This document shows, piece by piece, positions 1 through 5,007 of a stretch of DNA of 5,007 nucleotides. The first letter of the stretch is position 1. Every line of letters starts with the position of its first letter. The position numbers and the translations under genes are program-made. Location of the stretch: NCBI GenBank assembly GCA_024681565.1, contig JAILAO010000150.1, forward strand, positions 1 through 5,007, in the 5' to 3' direction. Source of the stretch: Bacteroidales bacterium. GTDB lineage: Bacteria > Bacteroidota > Bacteroidia > Bacteroidales > UBA932. The notes below the pieces were generated by a model, which was not told where the DNA came from, did no database searches, and was given only the letters and a program-made list of their open reading frames with translations.

Positions 1-1543
1 GGACGATGCCTCCCATGTAGGCGTAATAGTGCCCGTTCTGCGCCTTGCTGGGGAAGGTGTAGGCGGCCTGGAGCGAGGCGATGGGGTAGAGTACCGCGAT
101 GTCGGCCACGTGCCTGCCGCCGCGCAGCATGTATCCGCCGCGTCCCAAGAAGCGGTCGATGCCTTCGAATTTGTGTTCGAACTCGATCTGGATGTTGGTC
201 CCCATCGTCAGCTGGTCCAGCGAGACCCGCATGTAGTTCTCCGGGGTGAGTGCCGCATATTGCGGGCGGCTGTAGGCCGCAAAGGTCTCGGTGAACATCT
301 CGGGTTTGTCCCAGTTGAAGGCGGACGAGGAGACGATCTTGTAGCCGACGTTGGACCGGCCGGGATAATAGATGTCGTCGGTCGCGGGGACGTCCTGGTA
401 TTTGAAGGCTTTCATCAGGTCGCCGTTGGCGCCGACCGGGTTGCGTGTTTCCTCCTGGTCGAGGTGCCCGCCGCTCTTGATGCCGTGGGCGCGGCACCAT
501 TCGGTCACCTGGCCGATGTAGTTCTCGGCAAACAGGTCCGTCCGGTAGCTGTGCAGGGCGTTGCGGGCCGCGGCGGTCCCGGGACCGATGTCAAACCACA
601 GGGCGGGGTAGAGGGTCATCGGGTCATAGCCGTAGCGGGCCTTGAAACCTTCGTTGAATTTGGGCGTCCACATCCGTCCCGTTCCCTGCATCATCGTCGG
701 TTCGTCGTAGAAAGTCCGCTCGATCACGGTCCCGAAGAACTCTCCCAGGTGGGCGTAGTAGGCACCGAAACTCATATCGATGTATTTGGCGACGGCCTCG
801 CGGTCCAGATAGTCCACGCAACCGCCCTTGCCCGAACGGGGGGCGAAAGCCGGGTCCAGCCAGAACAGCATCACCTTCCAGCGGCCGTCCGGTACCTTGC
901 AGCTGAGTCTGCCGTTCCGGAAGCCGTCGCTGACGTCCCGGCGTTCCCAGGTGTCCAGGTTCATGGCTACGGCACCCACGTAGATCCCGCCTTCGGGCAG
1001 CGTGAGGGTGACCTGCCGGGCCTTGCCGCTGACATCGGTCTCTTCCATCTCGAGGCTCTTGGTGCAATCCTCCGGATAGCGGCTGTAGAACTGTCCTTCG
1101 ACCATGCCGCTCGGGTATTCCCATTCGTCATAGAGCGTGGTGCATTTGAAACCGAGTTCGAGTCCTTTTTCGATGGCGGCCCGGTAGAGCTTGAAATAGT
1201 TTTCACTCAGATAGGCGGTTCCTTCCGTCTTCGGCTTCCGGCCGGAGTACTTCAGATAGTCTTCGGACAGGCCTTCCGTGCTGCCGCCGCCGGCGATCAG
1301 GACGAAGGAGCCCCATTTGTCCGTGAGGAAATCCCGTTCGACGGAAGCCCGGACCGATTCCTCGGTGGCGCGGTCCAGGGGCAGGGCGATGAAACGCACG
1401 CCGCGGAACTCGCGCGCAGGCTCGCGGAACTGTTCATACTCTACGCGCGTGAGGTCGATACCGTCGACTTCGTATTTCTGTTGTGCGGCAGCGGGGAGAA
1501 GGGAAACGGCCAGCACGAAGCCGGCCAGCAGGGATTTGTTCAT
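1..1543 (-). CDS. Secreted glycoside hydrolase, GH106 (alpha-L-rhamnosidase)-like, N-terminal part
   Basis: The reading frame is open from the ATG at 1543 to the left edge: 514 codons, no stop, so the C-terminus is missing. Residues 1-20 form a signal peptide (MNKSLLAGFVLAVSLLPAAA, then QQ), so the enzyme is exported. A barrel-like start follows (FRGVRFIALPLD, about 46-57), then YDEWEYPSG (138-146), a beta-rich insert (about 170-230), VDYLDREAV (243-251), FYDEP (278-282), MWTPKFNEGFKARYGYD (291-307), GHLDQEE (359-365) and MFTETFA (416-422). This order of motifs resembles the large GH106-type alpha-L-rhamnosidases of Bacteroidota, which remove rhamnose from pectin side chains. The acidic residues in FYDEP, LDQEE and FTE are candidate catalytic residues; that is inference. 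Family members usually exceed 800 residues, so roughly half may lie outside the window. The family is fairly secure, the substrate is not. It diverges from the 1698 operon. Confidence 0.72.
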   Translation of the reverse strand, partial: MNKSLLAGFVLAVSLLPAAAQQKYEVDGIDLTRVEYEQFREPAREFRGVRFIALPLDRATEESVRASVERDFLTDKWGSFVLIAGGGSTEGLSEDYLKYSGRKPKTEGTAYLSENYFKLYRAAIEKGLELGFKCTTLYDEWEYPSGMVEGQFYSRYPEDCTKSLEMEETDVSGKARQVTLTLPEGGIYVGAVAMNLDTWERRDVSDGFRNGRLSCKVPDGRWKVMLFWLDPAFAPRSGKGGCVDYLDREAVAKYIDMSFGAYYAHLGEFFGTVIERTFYDEPTMMQGTGRMWTPKFNEGFKARYGYDPMTLYPALWFDIGPGTAAARNALHSYRTDLFAENYIGQVTEWCRAHGIKSGGHLDQEETRNPVGANGDLMKAFKYQDVPATDDIYYPGRSNVGYKIVSSSAFNWDKPEMFTETFAAYSRPQYAALTPENYMRVSLDQLTMGTNIQIEFEHKFEGIDRFLGRGGYMLRGGRHVADIAVLYPIASLQAAYTFPSKAQNGHYYAYMGGIV

Positions 1544-1564
1544 GTCGGTCAAACTTGGTTTTTA

Positions 1565-1592
1565 CAAACTTAGTAAAAAAAGTGCAAAAATA
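1565..1592 (-). promoter_or_regulatory. Candidate promoter(s) of the glycoside hydrolase gene
   Basis: Read on the minus strand, two sequences fit the Bacteroidota -7 box TAnnTTTG: TATTTTTG (1592 down to 1585) and TAAGTTTG (1572 down to 1565). They lie 41 and 21 bases upstream of the ATG at 1543. Neither has a TTTG -33 box at the usual 19-21 base spacing, so the choice is open. The first lies next to the half-site cluster at 1597-1619. Confidence 0.35.
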
Positions 1593-1624
1593 TTTGGTTT
1601 ATAAAATAAACTGGTTTATATTTG
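1593..1624 (+). promoter_or_regulatory. Bacteroidota-type promoter of the membrane protein/regulator operon
   Basis: A TTTG -33 box (1593-1596) and a perfect -7 box TATATTTG (1617-1624) are separated by exactly 20 bases, the arrangement of the primary Bacteroidota sigma factor promoter. Transcription should start near 1630, leaving a leader of about 65 bases before the ATG at 1698. No Shine-Dalgarno stands at the right distance; the sequence before the ATG is AT-rich, as is usual in this phylum. Confidence 0.75.
1597..1619. promoter_or_regulatory. Candidate operator: three alternating GTTTAT half-sites
   Basis: GTTTAT (1597-1602), ATAAAC (1606-1611) and GTTTAT (1614-1619) form two overlapping dyads with spacers of 3 and 2 bases. 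The same repeat is seen as the direct repeat TGGTTTATA at 1595-1603 and 1612-1620. The cluster fills the promoter spacer and runs into the -7 box, so a bound protein would block RNA polymerase. The winged-helix regulator encoded at 2272-2556 is the obvious candidate to bind here, which is inference. The site is AT-rich, so chance similarity is possible. Confidence 0.4.
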
Positions 1625-1697
1625 CATCGGATTCAATCCTGTATGCGCAGCAGGAGGGCTTTCCGGAATTTAATAATGTATTAGTGATCAATTTATT

Positions 1698-2270
1698 ATG
1701 GAATCTTTAAATGAACTTACCCCGGCCCGTAGCCTGGATCTTATCAATGAGACCCTGGACCGCAATCGCAAGGCCATTCTTGCCGGAAGCGGCAAATTTT
1801 TCGTTTTGTGGGGTGTTCTCCTCTGTCTCTTTTCCCTGGCTGTCTGGCTGCTCTGGAGCCGGAGCGGCAACGCTGCCTGGAATCTCCTTTGGTTCGCCAT
1901 GCCTGCGGTCGGTTATCCTGCCGCCGCCGTGCTGGGCAAGGGTTCCAAAGTCCCCCAGAATTTCGTTTCGTCTCTGTTGGGCAAGATCTGGGGTGCGTTC
2001 GGTTTCTTCTCACTCAGCATCAGCGCCCTGGCCATCATCGCTTTCCCGATGAACCTGACCCTGGTGATCATCCTGCTTTTCGGCTGCGCCGAGACGGTTT
2101 CCGGCATCGCGCTCAAGAACTGGCCGATCATCATCGCCGGTGCGATCGTCGGGGTCGGCGGTGCCTGTGCCGCGACCCGGCTCGTCTCCGGTCCGGAACA
2201 ACTGTTGCTTTTCACCGGTGCCGCCGCGGTCCTTGCCCTGACCGGTGTCGCCATCATGCTGAAGAAATAA
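1698..2270 (+). CDS. Six-helix integral membrane protein of unknown function, partner of the downstream regulator
   Basis: This 190-residue protein has a charged cytosolic-looking N-terminus (1-33, with RSLDLINETLDRNRK) and about six hydrophobic segments: roughly 34-53, 61-79, 97-116, 119-139, 143-160 and 168-188. It ends in a short basic LKK tail. I see no catalytic, metal-binding or transporter motif. The start at 1698 is the first ATG after the promoter at 1593-1624. The next gene begins one base after the stop codon, so the two are almost certainly co-transcribed and probably translationally coupled. Small membrane proteins paired with a winged-helix regulator recur in Bacteroidota, where the regulator is thought to control the membrane protein's operon. 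The function is unknown and no gene name is justified. Confidence 0.88.
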   Translation: MESLNELTPARSLDLINETLDRNRKAILAGSGKFFVLWGVLLCLFSLAVWLLWSRSGNAAWNLLWFAMPAVGYPAAAVLGKGSKVPQNFVSSLLGKIWGAFGFFSLSISALAIIAFPMNLTLVIILLFGCAETVSGIALKNWPIIIAGAIVGVGGACAATRLVSGPEQLLLFTGAAAVLALTGVAIMLKK

Positions 2271-2271
2271 G

Positions 2272-2556
2272 ATGTTTGACAAACTGGATCCGCTTCTGCA
2301 CTCGGAACTCCGCCTGGCAGTGATGTCCATCCTCATGGGCGCGGAAGAAGCGGACTTCGTCTATCTCCGGCAGCAGACCGGCTCCACGGCAGGCAACCTC
2401 AGCGTCCAGCTGGACAAACTGTCCGAGGCCGGCTACATCACGGTCGAGAAGGGTTTCCAGGGCAAGAAGCCCCGCACGACCTGCCGCATCACCGATTCCG
2501 GGCGCACCGCCTTCGGGAATTATGTCGATGCCCTGCGTTCCTACATCGGGAAATAA
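2272..2556 (+). CDS. Winged-helix transcriptional regulator (HTH_34 / MarR-ArsR-like)
   Basis: This 94-residue protein is a single winged-helix DNA-binding domain. It starts with LDPLLHSELRLAVMSIL (about 5-21) and AEEADFVYLRQQTG (24-37). The recognition helix region is GNLSVQLDKLSEAGYI (41-56), and the wing is VEKGFQGKKPRTTCRIT (58-74). A C-terminal helix, GRTAFGNYVDALRSYI (77-92), probably serves for dimerisation. The pattern and the length near 90-100 residues match the HTH_34 winged-helix family (PF13601) closely. There is no ligand-binding domain and no cysteine pair or histidine cluster suggesting metal sensing. It lies one base behind the membrane protein gene and likely regulates its own operon, perhaps through the half-sites at 1597-1619. 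A link to the neighbouring polysaccharide genes is possible but not shown. Confidence 0.92.
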   Translation: MFDKLDPLLHSELRLAVMSILMGAEEADFVYLRQQTGSTAGNLSVQLDKLSEAGYITVEKGFQGKKPRTTCRITDSGRTAFGNYVDALRSYIGK

Positions 2557-2584
2557 TATGCAGATTGTTCAATGATGGTAACGG

Positions 2585-2628
2585 ATCCGGTCATTTTGCT
2601 GCAGATTTGCAGATTAAAATGACCGGAT
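2585..2628. repeat. Nested perfect inverted repeat between regulator and lyase genes
   Basis: Arms ATCCGGTCATTTT (2585-2597) and AAAATGACCGGAT (2616-2628) are perfect 13-base reverse complements. Inside the 18-base loop sits a second dyad, CTGCA (2599-2603) and TGCAG (2608-2612). As RNA it would form one long hairpin with a small asymmetric bulge. It could terminate the upstream operon, although no clear T-run follows (only TTTGATATTTATT). It could equally be an operator for the lyase gene 33 bases downstream. I see one copy only. Confidence 0.7.
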
Positions 2629-2643
2629 TTGATATTTATTGTG

Positions 2644-2651
2644 TAAATTCG
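2644..2651 (+). promoter_or_regulatory. Weak candidate -7 box of the lyase gene
   Basis: TAAATTCG differs from TAnnTTTG at one position and has no TTTG at the right distance upstream. TATTTATTG at 2633-2641 is an alternative, with a TTTG at 2606-2609 that is 23 bases away and lies inside the inverted repeat. Either would put the transcript start just before the ATGs at 2662 or 2677. The gene may also be read from the upstream operon. Confidence 0.2.
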
Positions 2652-2661
2652 GACAAAACCA

Positions 2662-4056
2662 ATGATTTACACCATCATGAACCGATTTATCCAAGTTCTT
2701 TCGTGCGCTGCGCTGGTCCTGCTGACCGCCGCGCCGCTTTCCGCCCAGATCGGGCGGCGTTTTCCCTCTGAGAGAAAAGTGATCCAGGATCCCAAGACCG
2801 GGGTTGAACTGGTTTTCCTGACCAGTCAGCAAGGCAAAGGCGACTCCAAGATCTATCAGACCCACAACCAGTGGACTTCCGACGGCAAGTGGGTGATCTT
2901 CCGTTCCAACCGGGTCCCCGGCGAGGCGATGGCCGTCAATGAAGAGACCGGCGAGATGGTGCAGGTGACCGAAGGCGGTTACAGCGGAATGCTCTGCGTC
3001 GCCCGCAATTCGATGCACCTCTACATCCAGCGCCCGGACATGACCGAGCAGCAGAAAGCCGAGATGCAGCAGCTCCGGGCGCGGCAGCGCTCCGGCGAGC
3101 GGGTGGAGATCCCGCGTTACGACTGGCAGATCGTCGAGATCGACCTCGGCAAACTTTTCAAGGATTCGAAGGCCGGCCGGCTGAAGGGCAAGGCTGCTTA
3201 TGAGCGTCTCTGCGGCATCATTCCCGCCGAGATGTGCTCCGAAGGCGACATGGCCCTGGACGGCAGTGAAAAGATCGCTTATTTCCGTCTTGACAAGGAT
3301 TACGCCCGCAAATTCCCCATTGCCGAACAGATCGCGCCCAATTTCGGCCCCCGCAATATGGGTGCCGGCCCCGGCGGCATCGGCAAGATCGACCTGCAGA
3401 CCGGCAAGGTGGAGCCCGTGGTGAGCGTGCATTTCAAGGTGGGCCACATCCAGGGCAATCCCTGGCATCCGGGCGAGGTGATTTTCTGCTGGGAGACCGG
3501 CGGGAAGGCTCCGCAGCGTACCTGGATGGTCAATGCCGACGGCACAAACCTGCGTCCGATCTACCGCGAGACGGAGTATGACTGGGTCACCCACGAGGCC
3601 GTCATCAGCGAGGACGAGCTGGTCATCGCCCTGATGGGCCACCGTCCCATCGCCGAGGGCAGCCGCAATATGGACACGACCAAGGACTGGGGTCCCTCGG
3701 GTACGAAAGAATATGCCACGGGCATGGCCGTTGTCAACATGGGCACCCGTGAACTGACCCTGGAGGGCCAGGTGGACGGCGACAACTTCTGGCACGTCGC
3801 CGGTTCGCAGGACGGCCACTGGGTGGCGGGTGACGACTTCGCGCGCGAGCTCTGGCTGGTGGACCGCCATACCAAGGAGCGCATCCTGCTTACAGCCGGT
3901 CACAAGACCACGGCGCAGGACCATGTGCACCCGACCTTCAAGCCCGACGGCACCGAGATCGAGATCCAGTCCGCGATGCTGTCCGAAGACAACCGGTCGA
4001 TGAACATCTGCATCGTCAGGATTCCGCAGGAACTCCTCGACCGCTACAAGAAATAA
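2662..4056 (+). CDS. Exported oligogalacturonate lyase-like protein (PL22 family beta-propeller)
   Basis: A 464-residue protein that probably cleaves short oligogalacturonides from pectin by beta-elimination in the periplasm. Residues 6-28 form a signal peptide ending LSA-Q. The ATG at 2677 (MNRFIQ) gives a more typical one and is about as likely a start. The body shows propeller repeats: DPKTGVELVFLT (43-54), WTSDGKWVIFRSNR (71-84), GKIDLQTGKVEPV (241-253), WMVNADGTNLRPI (288-300), SQDGHWVAGDD (382-392), LWLVDRHTKERILLT (397-411) and HPTFKPDG (423-430). Candidate PL22 active-site residues are H262 (VGHIQGNPWHP), H311 (VTHEA), and Q419, H421 and H423 (AQDHVHP). In the characterised Yersinia enzyme, as I recall, one histidine acts as base and three histidines with a glutamine bind a metal. 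The spacing between H311 and the final cluster is longer than I remember for that enzyme. Another propeller hydrolase is possible but less likely. Confidence 0.75.
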   Translation: MIYTIMNRFIQVLSCAALVLLTAAPLSAQIGRRFPSERKVIQDPKTGVELVFLTSQQGKGDSKIYQTHNQWTSDGKWVIFRSNRVPGEAMAVNEETGEMVQVTEGGYSGMLCVARNSMHLYIQRPDMTEQQKAEMQQLRARQRSGERVEIPRYDWQIVEIDLGKLFKDSKAGRLKGKAAYERLCGIIPAEMCSEGDMALDGSEKIAYFRLDKDYARKFPIAEQIAPNFGPRNMGAGPGGIGKIDLQTGKVEPVVSVHFKVGHIQGNPWHPGEVIFCWETGGKAPQRTWMVNADGTNLRPIYRETEYDWVTHEAVISEDELVIALMGHRPIAEGSRNMDTTKDWGPSGTKEYATGMAVVNMGTRELTLEGQVDGDNFWHVAGSQDGHWVAGDDFARELWLVDRHTKERILLTAGHKTTAQDHVHPTFKPDGTEIEIQSAMLSEDNRSMNICIVRIPQELLDRYKK

Positions 4057-4069
4057 GACAGATTTTCTT

Positions 4070-4095
4070 CCCCGGCTCCGGCCGGGGATTTTTTT
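4070..4095 (+). terminator. Intrinsic terminator of the lyase gene
   Basis: Stem CCCCGGC (4070-4076) and GCCGGGG (4081-4087) has seven GC pairs around the loop TCCG. One A and then seven Ts (4089-4095) follow. It begins 14 bases after the stop codon at 4056, so it should separate the lyase gene from rsmG. Confidence 0.92.
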
Positions 4096-4096
4096 G

Positions 4097-4104
4097 TATC
4101 TTTG
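4097..4104 (+). promoter_or_regulatory. -7 box of the rsmG promoter
   Basis: TATCTTTG matches TAnnTTTG exactly, directly after the terminator T-run. No TTTG lies at the usual distance upstream, because that place is taken by the terminator stem. The TTTG of the box is also the outer end of the long inverted repeat at 4101-4230, so transcription would start inside its left arm, near 4110. Confidence 0.5.
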
Positions 4105-4230
4105 TCCCGGCTGTCCTGCCCCTGAGGGCGTCTCGCTCCGCTCGACCCCTCCCACCGCTTTGCGGCGGGCCCCTCCCTCTTACGTGCCGAGGGTGGCAAC
4201 GTCCCTCAGGGGCAGGACAGCCGGGACAAA
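4101..4230. repeat. 130-base palindromic element, perfect 28-base inverted arms, in the rsmG leader
   Basis: The arms at 4101-4128 (starting TTTGTCCCGG, ending CCTGAGGG) and 4203-4230 are perfect reverse complements over 28 bases, and pairing stops abruptly on both sides. The 74-base centre is pyrimidine-rich. It contains CCCCTCCC twice (4146-4153, 4170-4177) and a smaller hairpin (4151-4169: CCC, one mismatch, CCGC, loop TTT, GCGG, GGG). The right arm ends 11 bases before the rsmG ATG. It encodes no convincing protein. It resembles a miniature inverted-repeat element or dispersed palindromic repeat; a cis-regulatory RNA structure is the alternative. Confidence 0.85.
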
Positions 4231-4241
4231 AGTCGGACAAT

Positions 4242-4868
4242 ATGCAGGTACCGGAGAAATATGCTTCGATGATTGCGCTCTACCGCGAATGGAACGGGCG
4301 GATCAATGTCGTGTCACGCAAGGACATCGACCAGCTTTATGCACACCACATCCTGCATTCCCTGGCCATCGCCGAATATGTCCGCCGATTCTGCCCGGGC
4401 GCCTTCGCCGGCGCCAGGATTCTGGATCTGGGCACCGGAGGCGGTTTCCCCGGCATCCCGCTCGCGACCGAGTTCCCGGACGCGCAGTTCACGCTCTGCG
4501 ACTCCATCGGCAAGAAAATCCGGGTGGCGCAGGCCGTCGCGGACGGGCTCGGCCTGCAAAACGTGCGTTGCGTCAACGCCCGCGCCGAATCCCTGCCGGA
4601 GACCTTTGACTGGGTGGTCTCCCGGGCCGTCACTTCCCTGGACAACTTCTATCCCTGGGTAAAGGGGAAGTTCCGCAGGAGCATCCTGTACCTCAAGGGG
4701 GGAGATGTCAATGCGGAGATCTCCGAACTGATCCGCAAGTGCCATGTCGAGCCCGGAAAAATCCGGACCTGGCGGATCGATGAGTGGCTGGAGGATAAAT
4801 ATTTTGAAGAAAAATTTGTAATTGAAATCGGAAAAGATTACCTTTGCCCTCCCGTTTTCGAAAACTAA
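4242..4868 (+). CDS. rsmG: 16S rRNA (guanine-N7)-methyltransferase RsmG (GidB)
   Basis: RsmG uses S-adenosylmethionine to methylate N7 of the guanine equivalent to G527 of E. coli 16S rRNA, in the 530 loop of the small subunit; its loss is known to give low-level streptomycin resistance. The 208 residues carry the family signatures in order: REWNGRINVVSRKDIDQLYAHH (15-36), HSL (39-41), the SAM-binding loop ILDLGTGGGFPGIPLA (60-75), LCDSIGKKI (85-93) with acidic D87 for the cofactor ribose, NARAE (112-116), VVSRAVTSL (125-133) and YLKGGD (150-155). The N-terminus is a little shorter than in many relatives, but no in-frame start precedes the ATG at 4242. No Shine-Dalgarno is visible; a long palindrome ends 11 bases upstream. 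rpmH follows after 13 A-rich bases. Confidence 0.97.
   Translation: MQVPEKYASMIALYREWNGRINVVSRKDIDQLYAHHILHSLAIAEYVRRFCPGAFAGARILDLGTGGGFPGIPLATEFPDAQFTLCDSIGKKIRVAQAVADGLGLQNVRCVNARAESLPETFDWVVSRAVTSLDNFYPWVKGKFRRSILYLKGGDVNAEISELIRKCHVEPGKIRTWRIDEWLEDKYFEEKFVIEIGKDYLCPPVFEN
4815..4846 (+). promoter_or_regulatory. Internal promoter for rpmH within the 3' end of rsmG
   Basis: A TTTG -33 box (4815-4818) and a -7 box TACCTTTG (4839-4846) are exactly 20 bases apart, the same geometry as the promoter at 1593-1624. Both boxes lie inside the rsmG coding sequence (about codons 192-202). Transcription would start near 4852, giving rpmH a leader of about 30 bases. This would let L34 be made at a much higher level than RsmG. 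Confidence 0.6.
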
Positions 4869-4881
4869 AAAAAAAGAAGAT

Positions 4882-5007
4882 ATGAAAAGGACTTTTCAAC
4901 CCTCCAACCGCAAGCGTGTCAATAAGCACGGCTTCCGCGAGCGTATGAGCACGCCGAATGGCCGCCGGGTTCTCGCAGCCCGTCGCGCCCACGGCCGTAA
5001 GAAGCTC
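4882..5007 (+). CDS. rpmH: 50S ribosomal protein L34, N-terminal 42 residues (runs off the window)
   Basis: The ATG at 4882 opens a frame that stays open to the last base. It begins MKRTFQPSNRKRVNKHGF, the classic L34 signature. It continues RMSTPNGRRVLAARRAHGRKKL, matching the arginine/lysine-rich L34 helix that packs against 23S rRNA in the large subunit. Bacteroidota L34 is about 50 residues, so only the last ten or so should be missing. It sits 13 bases behind rsmG in the same direction; the A-rich spacer (AAAAAAAAGAAGAT) is a typical Bacteroidota translation start region. A promoter inside rsmG probably drives it in addition to read-through. Confidence 0.97.
   Translation, partial: MKRTFQPSNRKRVNKHGFRERMSTPNGRRVLAARRAHGRKKL

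Noticed and set aside
29..1573. 514-codon plus-strand reading frame across the glycosidase gene
   Set aside because: It is the antisense shadow of the minus-strand glycosidase. Its protein is low in motifs and rich in V/G/H/D, while the opposite strand has a signal peptide and clear enzyme motifs. GC-rich codon use keeps the antisense frame open.
1624..1646. Small hairpin in the 1698 operon leader (GCAT/ATGC around GGAT/ATCC)
   Set aside because: The two short stems are interrupted by a bulge and lie across the expected transcript start, so it is not more than chance.
2649..2656. TCGGACAA shared by the lyase leader and the rsmG leader (4233-4240)
   Set aside because: It is only eight bases, at different distances from the start codons; likely coincidence.
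2692..2709. Lipobox-like VLSC in the lyase signal peptide
   Set aside because: The cysteine lies early, with the hydrophobic core continuing after it, and a normal cleavage site (LSA-Q) follows; a lipoprotein is unlikely.
2565..2771. 68-codon frame before and into the lyase gene
   Set aside because: It crosses the inverted repeat and overlaps the lyase signal peptide region out of frame, with no protein features.
2614..4155. 513-codon minus-strand reading frame across the lyase gene
   Set aside because: It is an antisense shadow of the lyase gene and runs through its terminator and into the palindromic element; no recognisable domains.
4097..4240. Target-site duplication around the palindromic element
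   Set aside because: The bases outside the arms (GTATC on the left, AGTCGG on the right) do not repeat, so no insertion footprint can be claimed.
4094..4609. Plus-strand reading frame from a TTG through the palindrome into rsmG
   Set aside because: It begins with a non-ATG start in the terminator T-run, reads through the inverted repeat and overlaps rsmG in another frame; the protein is low complexity.

Overview
The window looks like a piece of a GC-rich Bacteroidota chromosome, probably order Bacteroidales. Three things point there. The promoters follow the Bacteroidota pattern: a -7 box TAnnTTTG, twice paired with a TTTG -33 box exactly 20 bases upstream. Convincing Shine-Dalgarno sequences are missing before the starts. 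The proteins (L34, RsmG, a family-106-like glycosidase and a PL22-like lyase) read like Bacteroidales versions. I cannot name a genus.

Layout: (1) 1-1543, minus strand: the N-terminal 514 residues of a secreted GH106-like glycoside hydrolase that runs off the left edge. (2) 1544-1697: a divergent, AT-rich promoter region with three alternating GTTTAT/ATAAAC half-sites, a good operator candidate. (3) 1698-2556, plus strand: a tight two-gene operon, a six-helix membrane protein followed one base later by a small winged-helix regulator. (4) 2557-2661: a short spacer with a perfect nested inverted repeat. (5) 2662-4056, plus: an exported PL22-like oligogalacturonate lyase, closed by a strong intrinsic terminator. 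(6) 4057-4241: the terminator, a -7 box, and a 130-base element with perfect 28-base inverted arms directly in front of rsmG. (7) 4242-4868: rsmG, the 16S rRNA m7G methyltransferase. (8) 4882-5007: the start of rpmH (ribosomal protein L34), which seems to have its own promoter inside the end of rsmG.

Functionally, the left and middle parts suggest use of pectin: a possible rhamnosidase-type enzyme and an oligogalacturonate lyase, both with signal peptides, around a membrane protein/regulator operon of unknown role. The right part is housekeeping ribosome biogenesis. Most protein-coding content is ordinary. The unexplained signals are in the non-coding DNA: the large palindrome in the rsmG leader, the triple half-site operator, and the nested inverted repeat before the lyase gene. 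No stretch over 300 bases lacks a gene, and I saw no tRNA, rRNA, CRISPR array or transposase.
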